Shown here one piece after another: positions 31,514 to 41,731 of a stretch of 64,000 bases of DNA. Under the pieces are notes generated by a model that had not been told where the DNA came from, did no database searches, and worked only from the letters and a program-made list of their open reading frames with translations. Each line of letters opens with the position of its first letter. The first letter of the stretch is position 1. Position numbers and translations under genes: made by a program. The stretch comes from Rheinheimera mesophila. GTDB taxonomy: Bacteria; Pseudomonadota; Gammaproteobacteria; Enterobacterales; Alteromonadaceae. The DNA is taken from positions 1 through 64,000 of the forward strand of contig NZ_LAVS01000012.1 in NCBI RefSeq assembly GCF_000986865.1, read 5' to 3'.

Positions 31514-33646
31514 GTGAACCCCATCGTAAAATCATTCCAGTTTGGCCAACACACTATTACTCTGGAAACCGGCGTTATCGCCCGTCAAGCTGACGCGGCT
31601 GTTCTGGCCAGCATGGGTGATACCTCTGTGTTAGTCACAGTGGTAGGTAAAAAACAACCTAAACCTGGTCAGGATTTTTTCCCTCTGACTGTAAACTATC
31701 AGGAAAAAACTTACGCGGCAGGCCGCATCCCTGGTGGTTTCTTCAAGCGTGAAGGCCGTCCGTCAGAAGGCGAGACATTAATTTCACGTTTAATCGACCG
31801 TCCAATCCGCCCATTATTCCCTGAAGGCTTCACCAACGAAGTTCAGGTGATCGCTACTGTTGTTTCAGTACAACCTGAAATTCAGCCAGATATTATTTCT
31901 ATCATTGGTACTTCTGCTGCACTGGCTATCTCTGGTATCCCGTTCAGTGGTCCATTAGGTGCGGCCCGTGTGGGTTATGTTAACAACCAGTACGTGTTAA
32001 ACCCATCTGAAGCTGAATTAAAAGACAGCAAACTGGATTTAGTGGTTGCTGGTACTGCCAATGCAGTATTGATGGTTGAATCTGAAGCTGGTGTTTTATC
32101 AGAAGAAGTGATGTTAGGTGCAGTAGTCTTTGGTCACGACCAGATGCAAACTGTGATCAACGCCATCAATGAATTTGCCGCTGTGGCTGCAAAGCCAGCC
32201 TGGAACTGGGTGGCTCCGGCTAAAAACGAAAGCTTAAGCAACAAAATTGCTGCTCTGGCGACAGCTCCAGTTGGCGAAGCCTATCGCATTACTGAAAAAG
32301 CCAAACGTTACGAAACTATTGGCGCTATCAAAGCTGACGTCTTTGCCCAAATTAAAGCTGAATTAGCCGAAGGCGAAACGTTTGACGAAACTGAAGCGAA
32401 CGAAATTTTCCATAACCTGGAAAGTAAAATTGTTCGTAGCCGTATCATCAAAGGCGAACCACGTATCGACGGCCGCGACAATGAAATGGTGCGTGCGTTA
32501 AGCGTGATGACAGGTTTATTGCCACGTACCCACGGTTCAGCCCTGTTCACCCGTGGTGAAACTCAGGCCTTAGTCACCTGTACTTTAGGTACTGCCCGTG
32601 ATGCACAAACTGTGGACGATTTATTGAGCGAAAAAACCGACCACTTCCTGTTCCACTACAACTTCCCTCCATTCTCAGTCGGTGAGACGGGCATGGTAGG
32701 TTCGCCTAAGCGTCGTGAAATCGGTCACGGCCGGTTAGCGAAACGTGGTGTTGCTGCAGTAATGCCAGATTTTAATGACTTCCCGTACACAGTACGTATG
32801 GTGTCTGAAATCACTGAATCAAACGGTTCAAGCTCTATGGCTTCAGTCTGTGGTTCTTCACTGGCGCTGATGGATGCTGGTGTACCTATCAAAGCTTCTG
32901 TGGCCGGTATCGCTATGGGTCTGGTAAAAGAAGGCGACGATTTTGTGGTTCTGTCGGACATTTTAGGTGATGAAGATCACTTAGGTGACATGGACTTTAA
33001 AGTGGCCGGTACTACTGAAGGTATCACTGCACTGCAGATGGATATCAAAATTGAAGGCATCACTAAAGAGATCATGCAGATCGCGCTGAAACAAGCCAAA
33101 GCAGCCCGTATTCACATTCTGAATGTGATGGACCAGGCGATCAGCACGCACCGTGAAGAGCTGTCTGAACATGCCCCACGTATTTACACCTTAAAAATCA
33201 ACCCGGAGAAAATCCGTGATGTGATTGGTAAAGGTGGTGCTGTCATTCGTCAGATCACTGAAGAATCTGGTACTACTATCGAAATCGAAGATGACGGTAC
33301 AGTGAAAATCGCGGCGACTAATGCGCAAGCTGCCAACATTGCCATCAACAAGATTGAAGCTATCACAGCGGAAATTGAAGTGGGTGCTGTGTATCAGGGC
33401 GAAGTTGTACGTATTGTTGACTTCGGTGCTTTTGTGAACGTGCTGCCAGGCAAAGATGGTTTAGTTCACATTTCTCAGATTTCTGATGAGCGTGTGAGCA
33501 ATGTAGCTGATCATTTAGCTATAGGTCAGAAAGTGGCGGTGAAAGTAATGGAAGTCGATAAGCAGGGTCGCGTGCGTTTAAGCATTAAAGAAGCTCAGGA
33601 CAAACCTGCTGCTGTTGAGTCTGCCGATGCTGTTGAAGCTCAGTAA
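31514..33646 (+). CDS. pnp: Polyribonucleotide nucleotidyltransferase (PNPase)
   Basis: A phosphorolytic 3'-5' exoribonuclease and part of the RNA degradosome. The 710-aa protein has two RNase PH domains ([10 protein letters not shown] in the first; [15 protein letters not shown] in the second), a KH domain ([14 protein letters not shown]) and an S1 domain at the C-terminus. The start is GTG with AAGGAA upstream. nlpI overlaps its end. Confidence 0.99.
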   Translation: MNPIVKSFQFGQHTITLETGVIARQADAAVLASMGDTSVLVTVVGKKQPKPGQDFFPLTVNYQEKTYAAGRIPGGFFKREGRPSEGETLISRLIDRPIRPLFPEGFTNEVQVIATVVSVQPEIQPDIISIIGTSAALAISGIPFSGPLGAARVGYVNNQYVLNPSEAELKDSKLDLVVAGTANAVLMVESEAGVLSEEVMLGAVVFGHDQMQTVINAINEFAAVAAKPAWNWVAPAKNESLSNKIAALATAPVGEAYRITEKAKRYETIGAIKADVFAQIKAELAEGETFDETEANEIFHNLESKIVRSRIIKGEPRIDGRDNEMVRALSVMTGLLPRTHGSALFTRGETQALVTCTLGTARDAQTVDDLLSEKTDHFLFHYNFPPFSVGETGMVGSPKRREIGHGRLAKRGVAAVMPDFNDFPYTVRMVSEITESNGSSSMASVCGSSLALMDAGVPIKASVAGIAMGLVKEGDDFVVLSDILGDEDHLGDMDFKVAGTTEGITALQMDIKIEGITKEIMQIALKQAKAARIHILNVMDQAISTHREELSEHAPRIYTLKINPEKIRDVIGKGGAVIRQITEESGTTIEIEDDGTVKIAATNAQAANIAINKIEAITAEIEVGAVYQGEVVRIVDFGAFVNVLPGKDGLVHISQISDERVSNVADHLAIGQKVAVKVMEVDKQGRVRLSIKEAQDKPAAVESADAVEAQ

Positions 33647-34544
33647 GGTTTCCAACCTGACCCAAAAAGCGGTGCTGCTCGCAGCACTGCTGGCTCTGGG
33701 CGCTTGCGCCCAGAAACCATCAAACGAAGCCGCTGTGCTGGTTGAGAATCCATTGACACCAGAGTCAGTGCCTGTCTCCTACCGCACTGAAATTGCGATA
33801 GCGCGTATTTCTGAGCTGTTAACCAAAGCTGAAACCACTGATGAACAACGCGCCCGGTTATTTTACGACCGTGGTGTGATGTACGACAGTGTGGGCTTAC
33901 GTTCTCTGGCACGCTTTGATTTTCTGCGGGCTTTACGTTTACAGCCTGATATGGCGGATGCCTATAACTTTATTGGTATTCACCATACCTTAGTGGGTAA
34001 TTACACCGAAGCTTACGAGTCATTTGATGCCGCCTTAGAGCTGGCACCAGATTACGACTATGCCTACTTGAACCGGGGTATAGCCCTGCTGTATGACAGC
34101 AAAACTGATTTGGCAGTTGGTGACTTTGAACTGTTTCACCAGGCCAAACCTGAAGATCCTTACCGTTCTTTATGGTTGTACTTTGCGGATGCTAAGTTGT
34201 CTATCGCTCAGGCTCAGACGCGTTTAGCTCAAAATCAGAGTAAGCTGGATCAAACGCATTGGGCAAGTTCGATAGTGGCTTTTTATCTGGGAAAAATTTC
34301 AGAGGAAAAACTGCTGGAGACGGCTGCAAATGTGAATTCAGATCCACAGCAACTGGCTGAACGTTTATGCGAAGTTTATTTTTATCTGGCCAAATGGCAT
34401 GAGCAACAAAACCCGAGCAAGGCGCTGGATTACTACAAAAAAGTGTTGGCGACTAATGTGTATGAGTTTGTTGAACACCGTTACGCCCGGATAGAGATGA
34501 ACAGACTGCGTGGTTTAGATGCCAGTGCAGAATCTGTGCAGTAA
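33627..34544 (+). CDS. nlpI: Lipoprotein NlpI (TPR protein)
   Basis: An outer-membrane lipoprotein adaptor for murein endopeptidases and Prc in E. coli. The 305-aa protein has a lipoprotein signal ending LALGAC and several tetratricopeptide repeats (for example [31 protein letters not shown]). Its place after pnp is conserved. The start is uncertain: the ATG at 33627 lies 20 bp inside pnp, without a strong ribosome-binding site. Confidence 0.92.
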   Translation: MLLKLSKVSNLTQKAVLLAALLALGACAQKPSNEAAVLVENPLTPESVPVSYRTEIAIARISELLTKAETTDEQRARLFYDRGVMYDSVGLRSLARFDFLRALRLQPDMADAYNFIGIHHTLVGNYTEAYESFDAALELAPDYDYAYLNRGIALLYDSKTDLAVGDFELFHQAKPEDPYRSLWLYFADAKLSIAQAQTRLAQNQSKLDQTHWASSIVAFYLGKISEEKLLETAANVNSDPQQLAERLCEVYFYLAKWHEQQNPSKALDYYKKVLATNVYEFVEHRYARIEMNRLRGLDASAESVQ

Positions 34545-34563
34545 CAGCCCGCTGCGACCCTAT

Positions 34564-34592
34564 AAAAAAAGCCAGTTTACTGGCTTTTTTAT
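34564..34592 (+). terminator. pnp-nlpI terminator
   Basis: AAAAAAGCCAG/CTGGCTTTTTT with a TTTA loop and a T run, 20 bp after the nlpI stop. The stem resembles that of the rpsO terminator. Confidence 0.92.
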
Positions 34593-34611
34593 CTTCAGAT
34601 ATACGCTGACA

Positions 34612-35772
34612 ATGCTGCTTTTGTGCTGTTTAACAGGCTGCAAACCGACATTAGACCAGCTACCTGAACAGCAATTAATCGATCAAGCGTTGCAAGGTAA
34701 CGGTGCTGCTGCAGTTCGACTTGCGAAAAAGCGCGAACAACAGGCTGACTTTAGTGCGGCACTGAACTGGTACCAAAAAGCCTTGGATGCCGGGATCACA
34801 ACAGAGCTGGCCGCATTTATCGCGTTAAAACAGCAACAGCATGGCTTTCTGGCGACCGCAGCTTATTTGGAGCAGTATTTACAGCAACAGCAAGCGCTAA
34901 ACGCAGCAGAAGTCGATTTGGCTGCTGAATATGGCCTTTGGCACCATGTAACAGAGCAGATAAAATCCCCCCCACAGCGGAGCAACGCGTCCTGTAGTCT
35001 GACTTTGCAACCTGTGGTGCAGTCCAGAGCAGGTAGTCGTCAGTTGCAACTGTTACAGCAGCAGTGGCAGCAGGATCCGCAATTGTCAGCTTTGTCTGTG
35101 TGTTTTTTGCCTGAGATCAGAGTGAACAGTACAGAGTTACAATGTAGTCACCAGGTGAAGCAGCGCATTCAATGTCAGTATCAGGTCCTGATGCCGTTCG
35201 TTGCTAAGGGAGGCTTTAGTCAGTTATTACTGGTTGCAGGTGAAGGCAACGCCAATTACAACAATGGCATAGTGCAACTTGCACAAAGCAGTTCATTTGA
35301 AGTATTCCGGCACGAATTTGCCCATATTCTTGGCTTTATCGACGAATACAGTTTAACGACTCAGGTTGCACAAGCTGAATGCAATAGTGACAAGATCCGG
35401 CCCAACCTGCTGACTGACAAAAGCCAACTTGAGTCTTACCTGAAGTACTGGCAACTGCAGCGGCATCAGGTGCAGTTACACCCGGTCGATAGCTGTAACC
35501 AGGCTGGAAAACAAGCTTATGCGCCGGTCAGAGCTTTAAGTTTTATGCGCTCCCATGAGGCAGAGGTACCGGACTTGTATTTTCAGTTGATGCAGAAGGT
35601 ATTAACCAGACCCGAATTGATTATGCCGGTGCAGTATTTTTATGCTTATTTAGCAAGACAGCAGCAAGACTGGCGGAGCTGGGCGTTACTGATGGAACAG
35701 GCCGCAAAGCAGGGATATCCGGATGCACAAGAGTCTCTACGAAAGGCTGTTACTATTCCGACAGCTCCGTAA
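34612..35772 (+). CDS. Putative zinc-metalloprotease lipoprotein with N-terminal Sel1/TPR-like repeats
   Basis: I cannot name this gene. A short hydrophobic N-terminus with a lipobox (CLTGC) suggests a lipoprotein. Residues about 20-100 look like Sel1/TPR repeats (AAVRLAKKREQQADFSAALN). Residues 234-246 read HEFAHILGFIDEY, an HExxH zinc motif followed by a DEY triplet, as in M64-type peptidases. The C-terminal part contains further Sel1-like helices. The start is doubtful: the ATG at 34612 lies just after a terminator, has no clear ribosome-binding site, and gives a signal without basic residues. It converges on the PilZ gene with a 20-bp overlap. Confidence 0.7.
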   Translation: MLLLCCLTGCKPTLDQLPEQQLIDQALQGNGAAAVRLAKKREQQADFSAALNWYQKALDAGITTELAAFIALKQQQHGFLATAAYLEQYLQQQQALNAAEVDLAAEYGLWHHVTEQIKSPPQRSNASCSLTLQPVVQSRAGSRQLQLLQQQWQQDPQLSALSVCFLPEIRVNSTELQCSHQVKQRIQCQYQVLMPFVAKGGFSQLLLVAGEGNANYNNGIVQLAQSSSFEVFRHEFAHILGFIDEYSLTTQVAQAECNSDKIRPNLLTDKSQLESYLKYWQLQRHQVQLHPVDSCNQAGKQAYAPVRALSFMRSHEAEVPDLYFQLMQKVLTRPELIMPVQYFYAYLARQQQDWRSWALLMEQAAKQGYPDAQESLRKAVTIPTAP

Positions 35773-36106
35773 GTTCACGGCTTAACAAATCAGCGTCACC
35801 TAAGTTCAGCTCAAGCAAACGACGTAAATGACTGGCTGAATCTATGTCTATCCTGTCACAACGCACACCGACACAAGAGCCGTTTAAATGAGCCACGGTC
35901 ACGTCCATAAAAACATCTACACCGGACTCATTCAGTTGAAACTGTAGTTGGAACTCTTGACCAGGCTTTAACTCAGAAGCAGCTTGCAGTTGTAGCAAGG
36001 CGCCTTTCAGCGACAGGTCCTGCAGTTGACCCGTATATAATCTGTCGGTATTTTTCAGTTGCACCGGACCAGAAAATAACACCCGGCTAAAACGTCTGTT
36101 GTCCAT
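35753..36106 (-). CDS. PilZ-domain protein
   Basis: A single-domain candidate cyclic-di-GMP effector of 117 aa. It starts MDNRRFSR with the RxxxR half of the binding motif at residues 4-8, followed by DLSLKG as the D/N-x-S-x-x-G half, so ligand binding is plausible. The start at 36106 is set by AAGGA upstream; a longer frame to 36193 lacks support. Its output partner is unknown. It lies downstream of lipA in opposite orientation to the preceding lipoprotein gene. Confidence 0.9.
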   Translation of the reverse strand: MDNRRFSRVLFSGPVQLKNTDRLYTGQLQDLSLKGALLQLQAASELKPGQEFQLQFQLNESGVDVFMDVTVAHLNGSCVGVRCDRIDIDSASHLRRLLELNLGDADLLSRELTELSE

Positions 36107-36202
36107 ATCAAATCCTTCAGTTCGTTGCATTGAGCATAGTTGTTTTCGGAATGAAAAGACAGAACGGGCAGTTAAATTTAACTGCCCGTACAATGAGTTA
36201 TA

Positions 36203-37171
36203 TTAACTGACTTCTTCACCTGCCGCCTGGCGATCAGCATGATAGCTGGACCGCACGAACGGGCCTGAAGCGACGTGTTTAAAGCCTAACTCATAACCAA
36301 TACGTTTTATTTCGTCGAACTCATCCGGTGATACGTACCGCTTAACCGGCAAATGGTGTTTACTGGGTTGCAGGTATTGGCCTACGGTCAGCATATCGAC
36401 ATTGTGGGCGCGTAGGTCACGCATCACCTCGATAATCTCTTCTGTGGTTTCACCTAAACCCACCATCAGGCCTGATTTGGTCGAGACTTCAGGATGGGCT
36501 GCTTTATAGCGACGCAGCAGTTCGAGCGACCATTTATAGTCAGCACCCGGACGGGCCAGTTTGTATAAGCGTGGCGCGGTTTCCAGATTGTGGTTAAACA
36601 CGTCGGGTGGAGTTTGTGTCAGAATATCTAACGCGGCGTCCATACGGCCACGGAAATCCGGCACCAGTACTTCAATTTTGATGGCCGGGCTTTCACGACG
36701 AATAGCGCTGATACAGTCGGCAAAATGTTGGGCACCGCCATCACGTAGATCATCACGGTCTACTGAAGTGATCACTACGTATTTCAGCGCCATATCTTTG
36801 ATCGTCAGCGCCAGTTTTTCCGGCTCTTCCGCATTTGGCGGTAAAGGCCGACCGTGAGCTACATCACAAAACGGGCAACGTCTGGTGCAGATAGCGCCTA
36901 AGATCATAAAAGTAGCCGTACCGTGGTTAAAGCATTCCGACAGGTTAGGGCAGGAGGCCTCTTCACAGACTGAATGCAAACCGTGTTTACGCATCGCCCC
37001 TTTGATTTGTTCGATGCGGTCAGTACTGCGTGGTAATTTGATTTTCAACCAGTCCGGTTTACGTAACATTTCATCACGTTCTGTAGGTAGCACTTTGACT
37101 GGGATCAGGGCCATTTTGTCGGCATCACGTAATTTGACGCCTGGTTCCATACGAGCTGTTTTGATGGTCAT
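36203..37171 (-). CDS. lipA: Lipoyl synthase
   Basis: A radical-SAM enzyme that inserts two sulfurs into protein-bound octanoyl groups. The 322-aa protein has the radical-SAM cluster motif CTRRCPFC and the auxiliary-cluster cysteines in [12 protein letters not shown], plus the C-terminal RSSYHAD segment. I prefer the ATG at 37171, which follows the lipB stop directly; a GTG at 37180 is possible. It is the last gene of ybeD-lipB-lipA. Confidence 0.98.
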   Translation of the reverse strand: MTIKTARMEPGVKLRDADKMALIPVKVLPTERDEMLRKPDWLKIKLPRSTDRIEQIKGAMRKHGLHSVCEEASCPNLSECFNHGTATFMILGAICTRRCPFCDVAHGRPLPPNAEEPEKLALTIKDMALKYVVITSVDRDDLRDGGAQHFADCISAIRRESPAIKIEVLVPDFRGRMDAALDILTQTPPDVFNHNLETAPRLYKLARPGADYKWSLELLRRYKAAHPEVSTKSGLMVGLGETTEEIIEVMRDLRAHNVDMLTVGQYLQPSKHHLPVKRYVSPDEFDEIKRIGYELGFKHVASGPFVRSSYHADRQAAGEEVS

Positions 37172-37172
37172 A

Positions 37173-37859
37173 TTACTCACTTAACCCTGTTTTGTGCTCA
37201 GTCTGGCTGACTGCCAGCAGGGCAACAAATTGTGACTGCAAAGCCTGTTTTGCTTCATCCACACTTTGTGGACCTGCAATATCTTTGGTTTGGATCATCT
37301 GCATGCCGGCATAACCACATGGGTTGATCCTGGAAAAAGGTGACAAATCCATATCCACATTTAAAGCCAGACCATGAAAGGTACAGCCTTTGCGCACCCG
37401 CAATCCAAGCGAAGCGACTTTTTGTTCTTGCACATAGACACCGGGCGCATCGGCTTTGGCATAAGCGGCAATGCCATAAGGGGCTAAAGCCTGAATAATC
37501 ACTTGTTCAATTAACGTGACCAGCTCACGCACCCCGAGCTTGCGTCTTTTGATATCCAGCAATACATAAGCCACCAATTGGCCCGGGCCGTGATACGTCA
37601 CCTGGCCGCCTCTATCGACCTGTACTACAGGGATATCACCAGGCATCAGCAGATGTTCTGCTTTACCGGCCTGACCCTGAGTAAAAACCGGGTCATGTTC
37701 AACAAACCACAGCTCATCCGGACTGTGTTCTGTCCGCTCATCTGTGTATTTTTGCATGGCCTGCCATACCTGAATATAAGGCTGACGCCCTAAATCCCGT
37801 ATCACTAAGCCTTGAGAATCAACCACAACGAACTCCGGTTCAGTTGAAAGTGGCGGCAT
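37173..37859 (-). CDS. lipB: Octanoyl-(acyl-carrier-protein):protein octanoyltransferase
   Basis: Transfers octanoate from ACP to lipoyl domains, supplying LipA. The 228-aa protein has the [14 protein letters not shown] motif, the conserved Lys in KVASLG and the catalytic Cys in INPCGYAG. It lies immediately upstream of lipA. Confidence 0.97.
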   Translation of the reverse strand: MPPLSTEPEFVVVDSQGLVIRDLGRQPYIQVWQAMQKYTDERTEHSPDELWFVEHDPVFTQGQAGKAEHLLMPGDIPVVQVDRGGQVTYHGPGQLVAYVLLDIKRRKLGVRELVTLIEQVIIQALAPYGIAAYAKADAPGVYVQEQKVASLGLRVRKGCTFHGLALNVDMDLSPFSRINPCGYAGMQMIQTKDIAGPQSVDEAKQALQSQFVALLAVSQTEHKTGLSE

Positions 37860-37897
37860 TATACCTGCTCTGTCAGTAAAAAGGGCAGTGCCACTCG

Positions 37898-38179
37898 TCA
37901 GATCACATAACGAACCAGTTCTAAACGGCCAAGTTCTGTGTACAGCAGCTCCATGTGTTCTTTGCTGGTCACTGTCACAGCAACACTGACAGAGTGATAA
38001 TTGCCTTTGCTGCTGGGCCGTACCTGTGGATTGTAGTCGTCGGCTTTAGCATGTTGTTGTAGAACAACTATTATATGGTCTACCAGTTCAGGCACAGCAA
38101 CGCCTAACACTTTAAAGTTAACAGAGCATGGAAACTCTAAAAATTCATCGAAGCGGGTGTCTTTTACTTCAGTTGTCAT
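37898..38179 (-). CDS. ybeD: YbeD family protein (DUF493)
   Basis: A 93-aa cytoplasmic protein of the UPF0250 family, with an ACT-like fold known from E. coli YbeD. Recognised by [17 protein letters not shown] and by its place between dacA and lipB. Its biochemical role is not established. Confidence 0.93.
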   Translation of the reverse strand: MTTEVKDTRFDEFLEFPCSVNFKVLGVAVPELVDHIIVVLQQHAKADDYNPQVRPSSKGNYHSVSVAVTVTSKEHMELLYTELGRLELVRYVI

Positions 38180-38217
38180 GATGTTCTGCTCACAAAAATA
38201 ATCTTGCTCTATTCTAA

Positions 38218-38249
38218 CAAAAAGTCCCGGACTTGCCGGGACTGTTTTT
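38218..38249. terminator. Terminator between dacA and ybeD
   Basis: AGTCCCGG/CCGGGACT, an 8-bp stem with a 5-nt loop, flanked by A and T runs. On the minus strand it can end the dacA transcript after the ERIC-like element. Confidence 0.85.
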
Positions 38250-38267
38250 ATCTCTGGCTATGTTTCC

Positions 38268-38392
38268 ATACCCAAGGTGATTGCAGTTGCAGGGAGGTGA
38301 CAAGTGCAACAAACCCCAGGGCATAGTGTCCTATGTGACTGGGGCGAGAGCTCGCGGTCAACCAAGCTGCAGCTTCAAGTACGAAGGGTATA
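38268..38392. repeat. ERIC-like intergenic repeat
   Basis: About 125 bp, close to the 127 bp of a full ERIC element. The centre reads CCCCAGGGCATAG...CTATGTGACTGGGG and the right part runs through GCAGCTTCAAGTACGAAGGGTATA, which match the known ERIC core (CCCCAGGAG...GTGACTGGGG) and the end that reads as tgaagtatgacgggtata. The left end ATACCCAAGG...GCAGTTGCAG is an imperfect inverted copy of the right end. It ends one base before the dacA stop codon. Confidence 0.85.
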
Positions 38393-38393
38393 C

Positions 38394-39566
38394 TTATTGG
38401 AAGCGCATCTTCACCATATCGACTAAGCGGCTGAATAAACCTGCTTGCTCGATATCCTCCAGTGCCACTAAAGGAAATTCGGCGATGTCTTTGTCACCTA
38501 ACTTCAGGTACACAGTGCCCAATACCTGGCCCTTGGATATAGGGGCGATCAGCTCCTGATTCAATTTAAAGTCGGCTTTTAAATCTTTACGTTGATTCCG
38601 TTGCAAGGTAATAGGGGTTTCAGCCAATACGCCTAAAGTAATGATTTCTTTAGTGCCTTGCCATACACGTTGTTCTGCAAACTTTTCACCGGCTTTGTAA
38701 GGCGAGAAGGTTTCAAAGAAGCGGAAGCCATAGGTCAGTAATTTTTTGTTTTCTGCTTCGCGGATTTTGGCGCTTTCTGTGCCCATGACAACAGAAATTA
38801 ACCGCATATCATCTTTAGTGGCTGAGGTGATCAGGCTGTATCCTGCTTCAGACGTATGGCCTGTTTTAATACCATCCACGTTCAGACTTTTATCCCACAA
38901 CAAACCGTTGCGGTTGTATTGTTTGATGCCATTAAAGACATACTCTTTTTCCGCATATATTTTGTACTCTTCCGGCGTGTCACGAATTAACGCAACAGAG
39001 AGTTTGGCCATATCACGCGCCGTTGTGCGCTGAGTCTCATCCGGTAAACCATGGCTGTTAGCAAAATTAGTATTGTCCATACCCAAACGCACGGCATGAG
39101 CGTTCATCAGCTCGACGAAAGCACCTTCAGTACCGGCAATATGTTCAGCCATGGCCACACAAGCATCGTTACCAGATTGAATAATAATGCCACGGTTTAA
39201 TTCTTCGACACTGATGGTTTCACCCACTTCAATAAACATTTTTGAGGAGTCTGAATACTGTTTGGCCCAGGCATTTTCCGTGATTGTCACTGGATCGGAT
39301 GGTTTAATGGTACCGTTTTTAATCTCAGTACCAATGATGTAGCTGGTCATCATTTTGGTCAGACTGGCTGGAGCCAGAGGCTCATCCGCATTACCTTCGG
39401 CCAACACAGCACCAGTATGGTAATCAATCAGAATATAACCCTTCGCATTGACTTCAGGTGGTTGCGGCGTCATTTGTGCCGCTGTCAGTGGGGCTGTTTG
39501 TCCGGCTGCTAAAAAACTGGCAACACCAAAGGAGCAAGCAATAAAAATTCTGGAGTACGTATTCAT
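38394..39566 (-). CDS. dacA: D-alanyl-D-alanine carboxypeptidase (PBP5/6 type)
   Basis: Trims the terminal D-Ala from peptidoglycan pentapeptides in the periplasm. The 390-aa protein has a signal peptide (about 1-24), the SxxK motif SLTK at 68-71, SGN at 131-133 and KTG at 234-236, then the C-terminal domain and a terminal amphipathic helix (LFSRLVDMVKMRFQ). I start it at 39566, with AAAGG upstream, rather than at 39599. An ERIC-like repeat abuts its stop. Confidence 0.97.
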   Translation of the reverse strand: MNTYSRIFIACSFGVASFLAAGQTAPLTAAQMTPQPPEVNAKGYILIDYHTGAVLAEGNADEPLAPASLTKMMTSYIIGTEIKNGTIKPSDPVTITENAWAKQYSDSSKMFIEVGETISVEELNRGIIIQSGNDACVAMAEHIAGTEGAFVELMNAHAVRLGMDNTNFANSHGLPDETQRTTARDMAKLSVALIRDTPEEYKIYAEKEYVFNGIKQYNRNGLLWDKSLNVDGIKTGHTSEAGYSLITSATKDDMRLISVVMGTESAKIREAENKKLLTYGFRFFETFSPYKAGEKFAEQRVWQGTKEIITLGVLAETPITLQRNQRKDLKADFKLNQELIAPISKGQVLGTVYLKLGDKDIAEFPLVALEDIEQAGLFSRLVDMVKMRFQ

Positions 39567-39622
39567 GAGACCTTTCTTATGTTGTTGAGCTGTGTTCATT
39601 CGTAAACGAAATAAGCCGGGGA

Positions 39623-40606
39623 TTAACCACAGCTTTTCTTATCTGTGATATAAGCCGATGGATACTCGGCACTTTTAAATCTTTCCAGCCAGCTATTCGC
39701 CTCGGCCGCTGATGGCATTGGACCCGCCAGTAAGCGGAAAATTCCATTACCATCATTAATTTGTGTTGAAACCGACCACTGTTGTTGTAAATCAGCGCCT
39801 AACTTTTGAAGTTTCTCTTTGTTACCACTGGCCACCAGTTGAATAAAACAGCCGGCTACTTTTGATCCTGCTGATGCTGCAGCCACGGCAGCCGGAACTG
39901 CTGAGACTGGCAAAGCCGCAGGAGCGGCAACACTACCAGGCCTTGGTCCAGCCGGATTGGACGCTAGGGTGGTTTCTTCAAACTGATTGTTTCTGCTGCC
40001 CAGACCCATGGCGTAACTCTCCTGAGTCAGCATAGCGGGAGAGGCTAACAGTTCGACCTGAACCCGGGCTGTACCTTTGCCCATCATGCCAATTTTGTAG
40101 GCGGCTGAATAAGACAGGTCGATCACTCTGTCCTGATGGAAAGGGCCCCGATCGTTGACTCTGACTATGGCGGATTTTCCGTTATCCAGATTAGTTACTC
40201 TGACATAAGAGGGCAGAGGTAAAGTTTTATGTGCCGCCGACATGGCAAATACGTTGTAGGTTTCGCCATTGGAGGTTAAATGCCCATGAAACTTATGGCC
40301 GTACCAGGAGGCAATGCCTATCTCTTTGTATTCCATCAGGTCTGTTCGGGGTGAGTAGTCTACCCCATAAATATTATAAGGCTTGTTGCCACCGCGGCTT
40401 AACGCCTCAGCACGGGGTTCCGGGTCCGTCATTTCCAGTAAGGTCGGCAGACGACTGGGATGGCTGTCGGTGGCTTGTGAGTAGCGGCCTTTGTTGGGTT
40501 CTTCCCAGCTTCGACTGGGTTCAGTCTGTGCTGATGTGGAGTCTGGTGTTTGCGAACAAGAGGCCAGCATCAGGGTACAGCATAAAGCGCTTATCTTTTT
40601 TATCAT
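39623..40606 (-). CDS. rlpA: Septal-ring lytic transglycosylase RlpA, lipoprotein
   Basis: An outer-membrane lipoprotein that cleaves or binds stripped glycan strands. The 327-aa protein has a lipobox ending LASC with Cys17, a double-psi beta-barrel domain (IASWYGHKFHGHLTSNGE, then RVNDRGPF) and a C-terminal SPOR domain (GCFIQLVASGNKEKL), joined by an Ala/Pro-rich linker. It lies between rodA and dacA as in E. coli. Confidence 0.96.
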   Translation of the reverse strand: MIKKISALCCTLMLASCSQTPDSTSAQTEPSRSWEEPNKGRYSQATDSHPSRLPTLLEMTDPEPRAEALSRGGNKPYNIYGVDYSPRTDLMEYKEIGIASWYGHKFHGHLTSNGETYNVFAMSAAHKTLPLPSYVRVTNLDNGKSAIVRVNDRGPFHQDRVIDLSYSAAYKIGMMGKGTARVQVELLASPAMLTQESYAMGLGSRNNQFEETTLASNPAGPRPGSVAAPAALPVSAVPAAVAAASAGSKVAGCFIQLVASGNKEKLQKLGADLQQQWSVSTQINDGNGIFRLLAGPMPSAAEANSWLERFKSAEYPSAYITDKKSCG

Positions 40607-40615
40607 GAGTTCGTT

Positions 40616-41731
40616 CTACTGCTGAGCTAAAAGTCGTTTATGGGTGCTGATCGACATTAGAATACCAAAACCAGCCATCAGTGTAACCATGGATGTCCCG
40701 CCATAGCTAATCAAAGGCAGAGGGACACCTACGACCGGCAACAGCCCTGATACCATACCTATATTGACGAATACATAAACAAAGAAGGTCAGAGTGATGC
40801 TGCCTGCGAGCAGCTTACTGAAATTATCCTGAGCACGACTTGCGATGATCAAACCCCGGGCAATGATAAAAGCATACAAAGCTAACAATAGCAGCACTCC
40901 TATCATTCCTAACTCTTCGCTGAACACAGAAAAGATGAAGTCGGTATGACGCTCTGGTAAAAACTCCAATTGCGATTGAGTGCCATGCATCCAACCTTTG
41001 CCTTCAAAACCGCCCGAACCTATCGCAATTTTTGATTGAATAATATGATAACCCGAACCCAATGGGTCGCTTTCCGGATTTAAAAACGTCAGTACCCGGC
41101 GTTTTTGGTAGTCATGCATAAAAAACAGCCACATGGTGTAAGACGCGACGGGGATGATCATGGCGATACCCGCGATGATGCGCCAGCTCATACCACCTAA
41201 AAACAACACAAAAACTCCGGCAACAAAAATCAGAATGGAGGTGCCTAAGTCGGGTTGTTGCTGGATCAGCACAGTGGGAATAGCGCACATAACAAAGCCG
41301 ACTATCAGATGCTTAAATTTTAGTGGCAAAGGGTGAGAGGATACATACCAGGCTACAGCCATAGGCACGGCCAGTTTCATTACTTCAGATGGCTGAAATT
41401 TCATAAAACCTAAATCCAGCCAGCGCTGTGCTCCTTTGCCTATGTGGCCAAATGCCAATACCATCACCAGCATCGCTGTGCCGGCTAAAAATAAAGGGAT
41501 AGCCCAAAAACTAAAGGTTTGAGGTTTCACCTGGGCCAGCAATAGCATGGCACCGAAGGCAATAAGCAGCCTTGTACTATGTGCGGCCATCATGTCCCAA
41601 TGTTGGCCGCTGGCACTGTAGAGTATAAATAACCCAGTGCAGCACAACACCACTAACCCTGCCAGTAAAGGGCCGTCTAAATGCAACTTCGCCAGAATTC
41701 CTTTGTGGCCAGGCTCTTTCAGTACTGTCAT
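40616..41731 (-). CDS. rodA: Rod-shape peptidoglycan glycosyltransferase RodA
   Basis: A SEDS-family glycan polymerase working with PBP2 in the elongasome. The 371-aa inner-membrane protein has about ten membrane segments and the family motifs LPERHTDFIFSVFSEE and LPLISYGGTS. Its start overlaps the end of mrdA by 4 bp, so the pair is translationally coupled. Confidence 0.98.
   Translation of the reverse strand: MTVLKEPGHKGILAKLHLDGPLLAGLVVLCCTGLFILYSASGQHWDMMAAHSTRLLIAFGAMLLLAQVKPQTFSFWAIPLFLAGTAMLVMVLAFGHIGKGAQRWLDLGFMKFQPSEVMKLAVPMAVAWYVSSHPLPLKFKHLIVGFVMCAIPTVLIQQQPDLGTSILIFVAGVFVLFLGGMSWRIIAGIAMIIPVASYTMWLFFMHDYQKRRVLTFLNPESDPLGSGYHIIQSKIAIGSGGFEGKGWMHGTQSQLEFLPERHTDFIFSVFSEELGMIGVLLLLALYAFIIARGLIIASRAQDNFSKLLAGSITLTFFVYVFVNIGMVSGLLPVVGVPLPLISYGGTSMVTLMAGFGILMSISTHKRLLAQQ

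Noticed and set aside
38281-38559. Small plus-strand open frame between ybeD and dacA
   Set aside because: Most of it is the ERIC-like repeat and the antisense of dacA.
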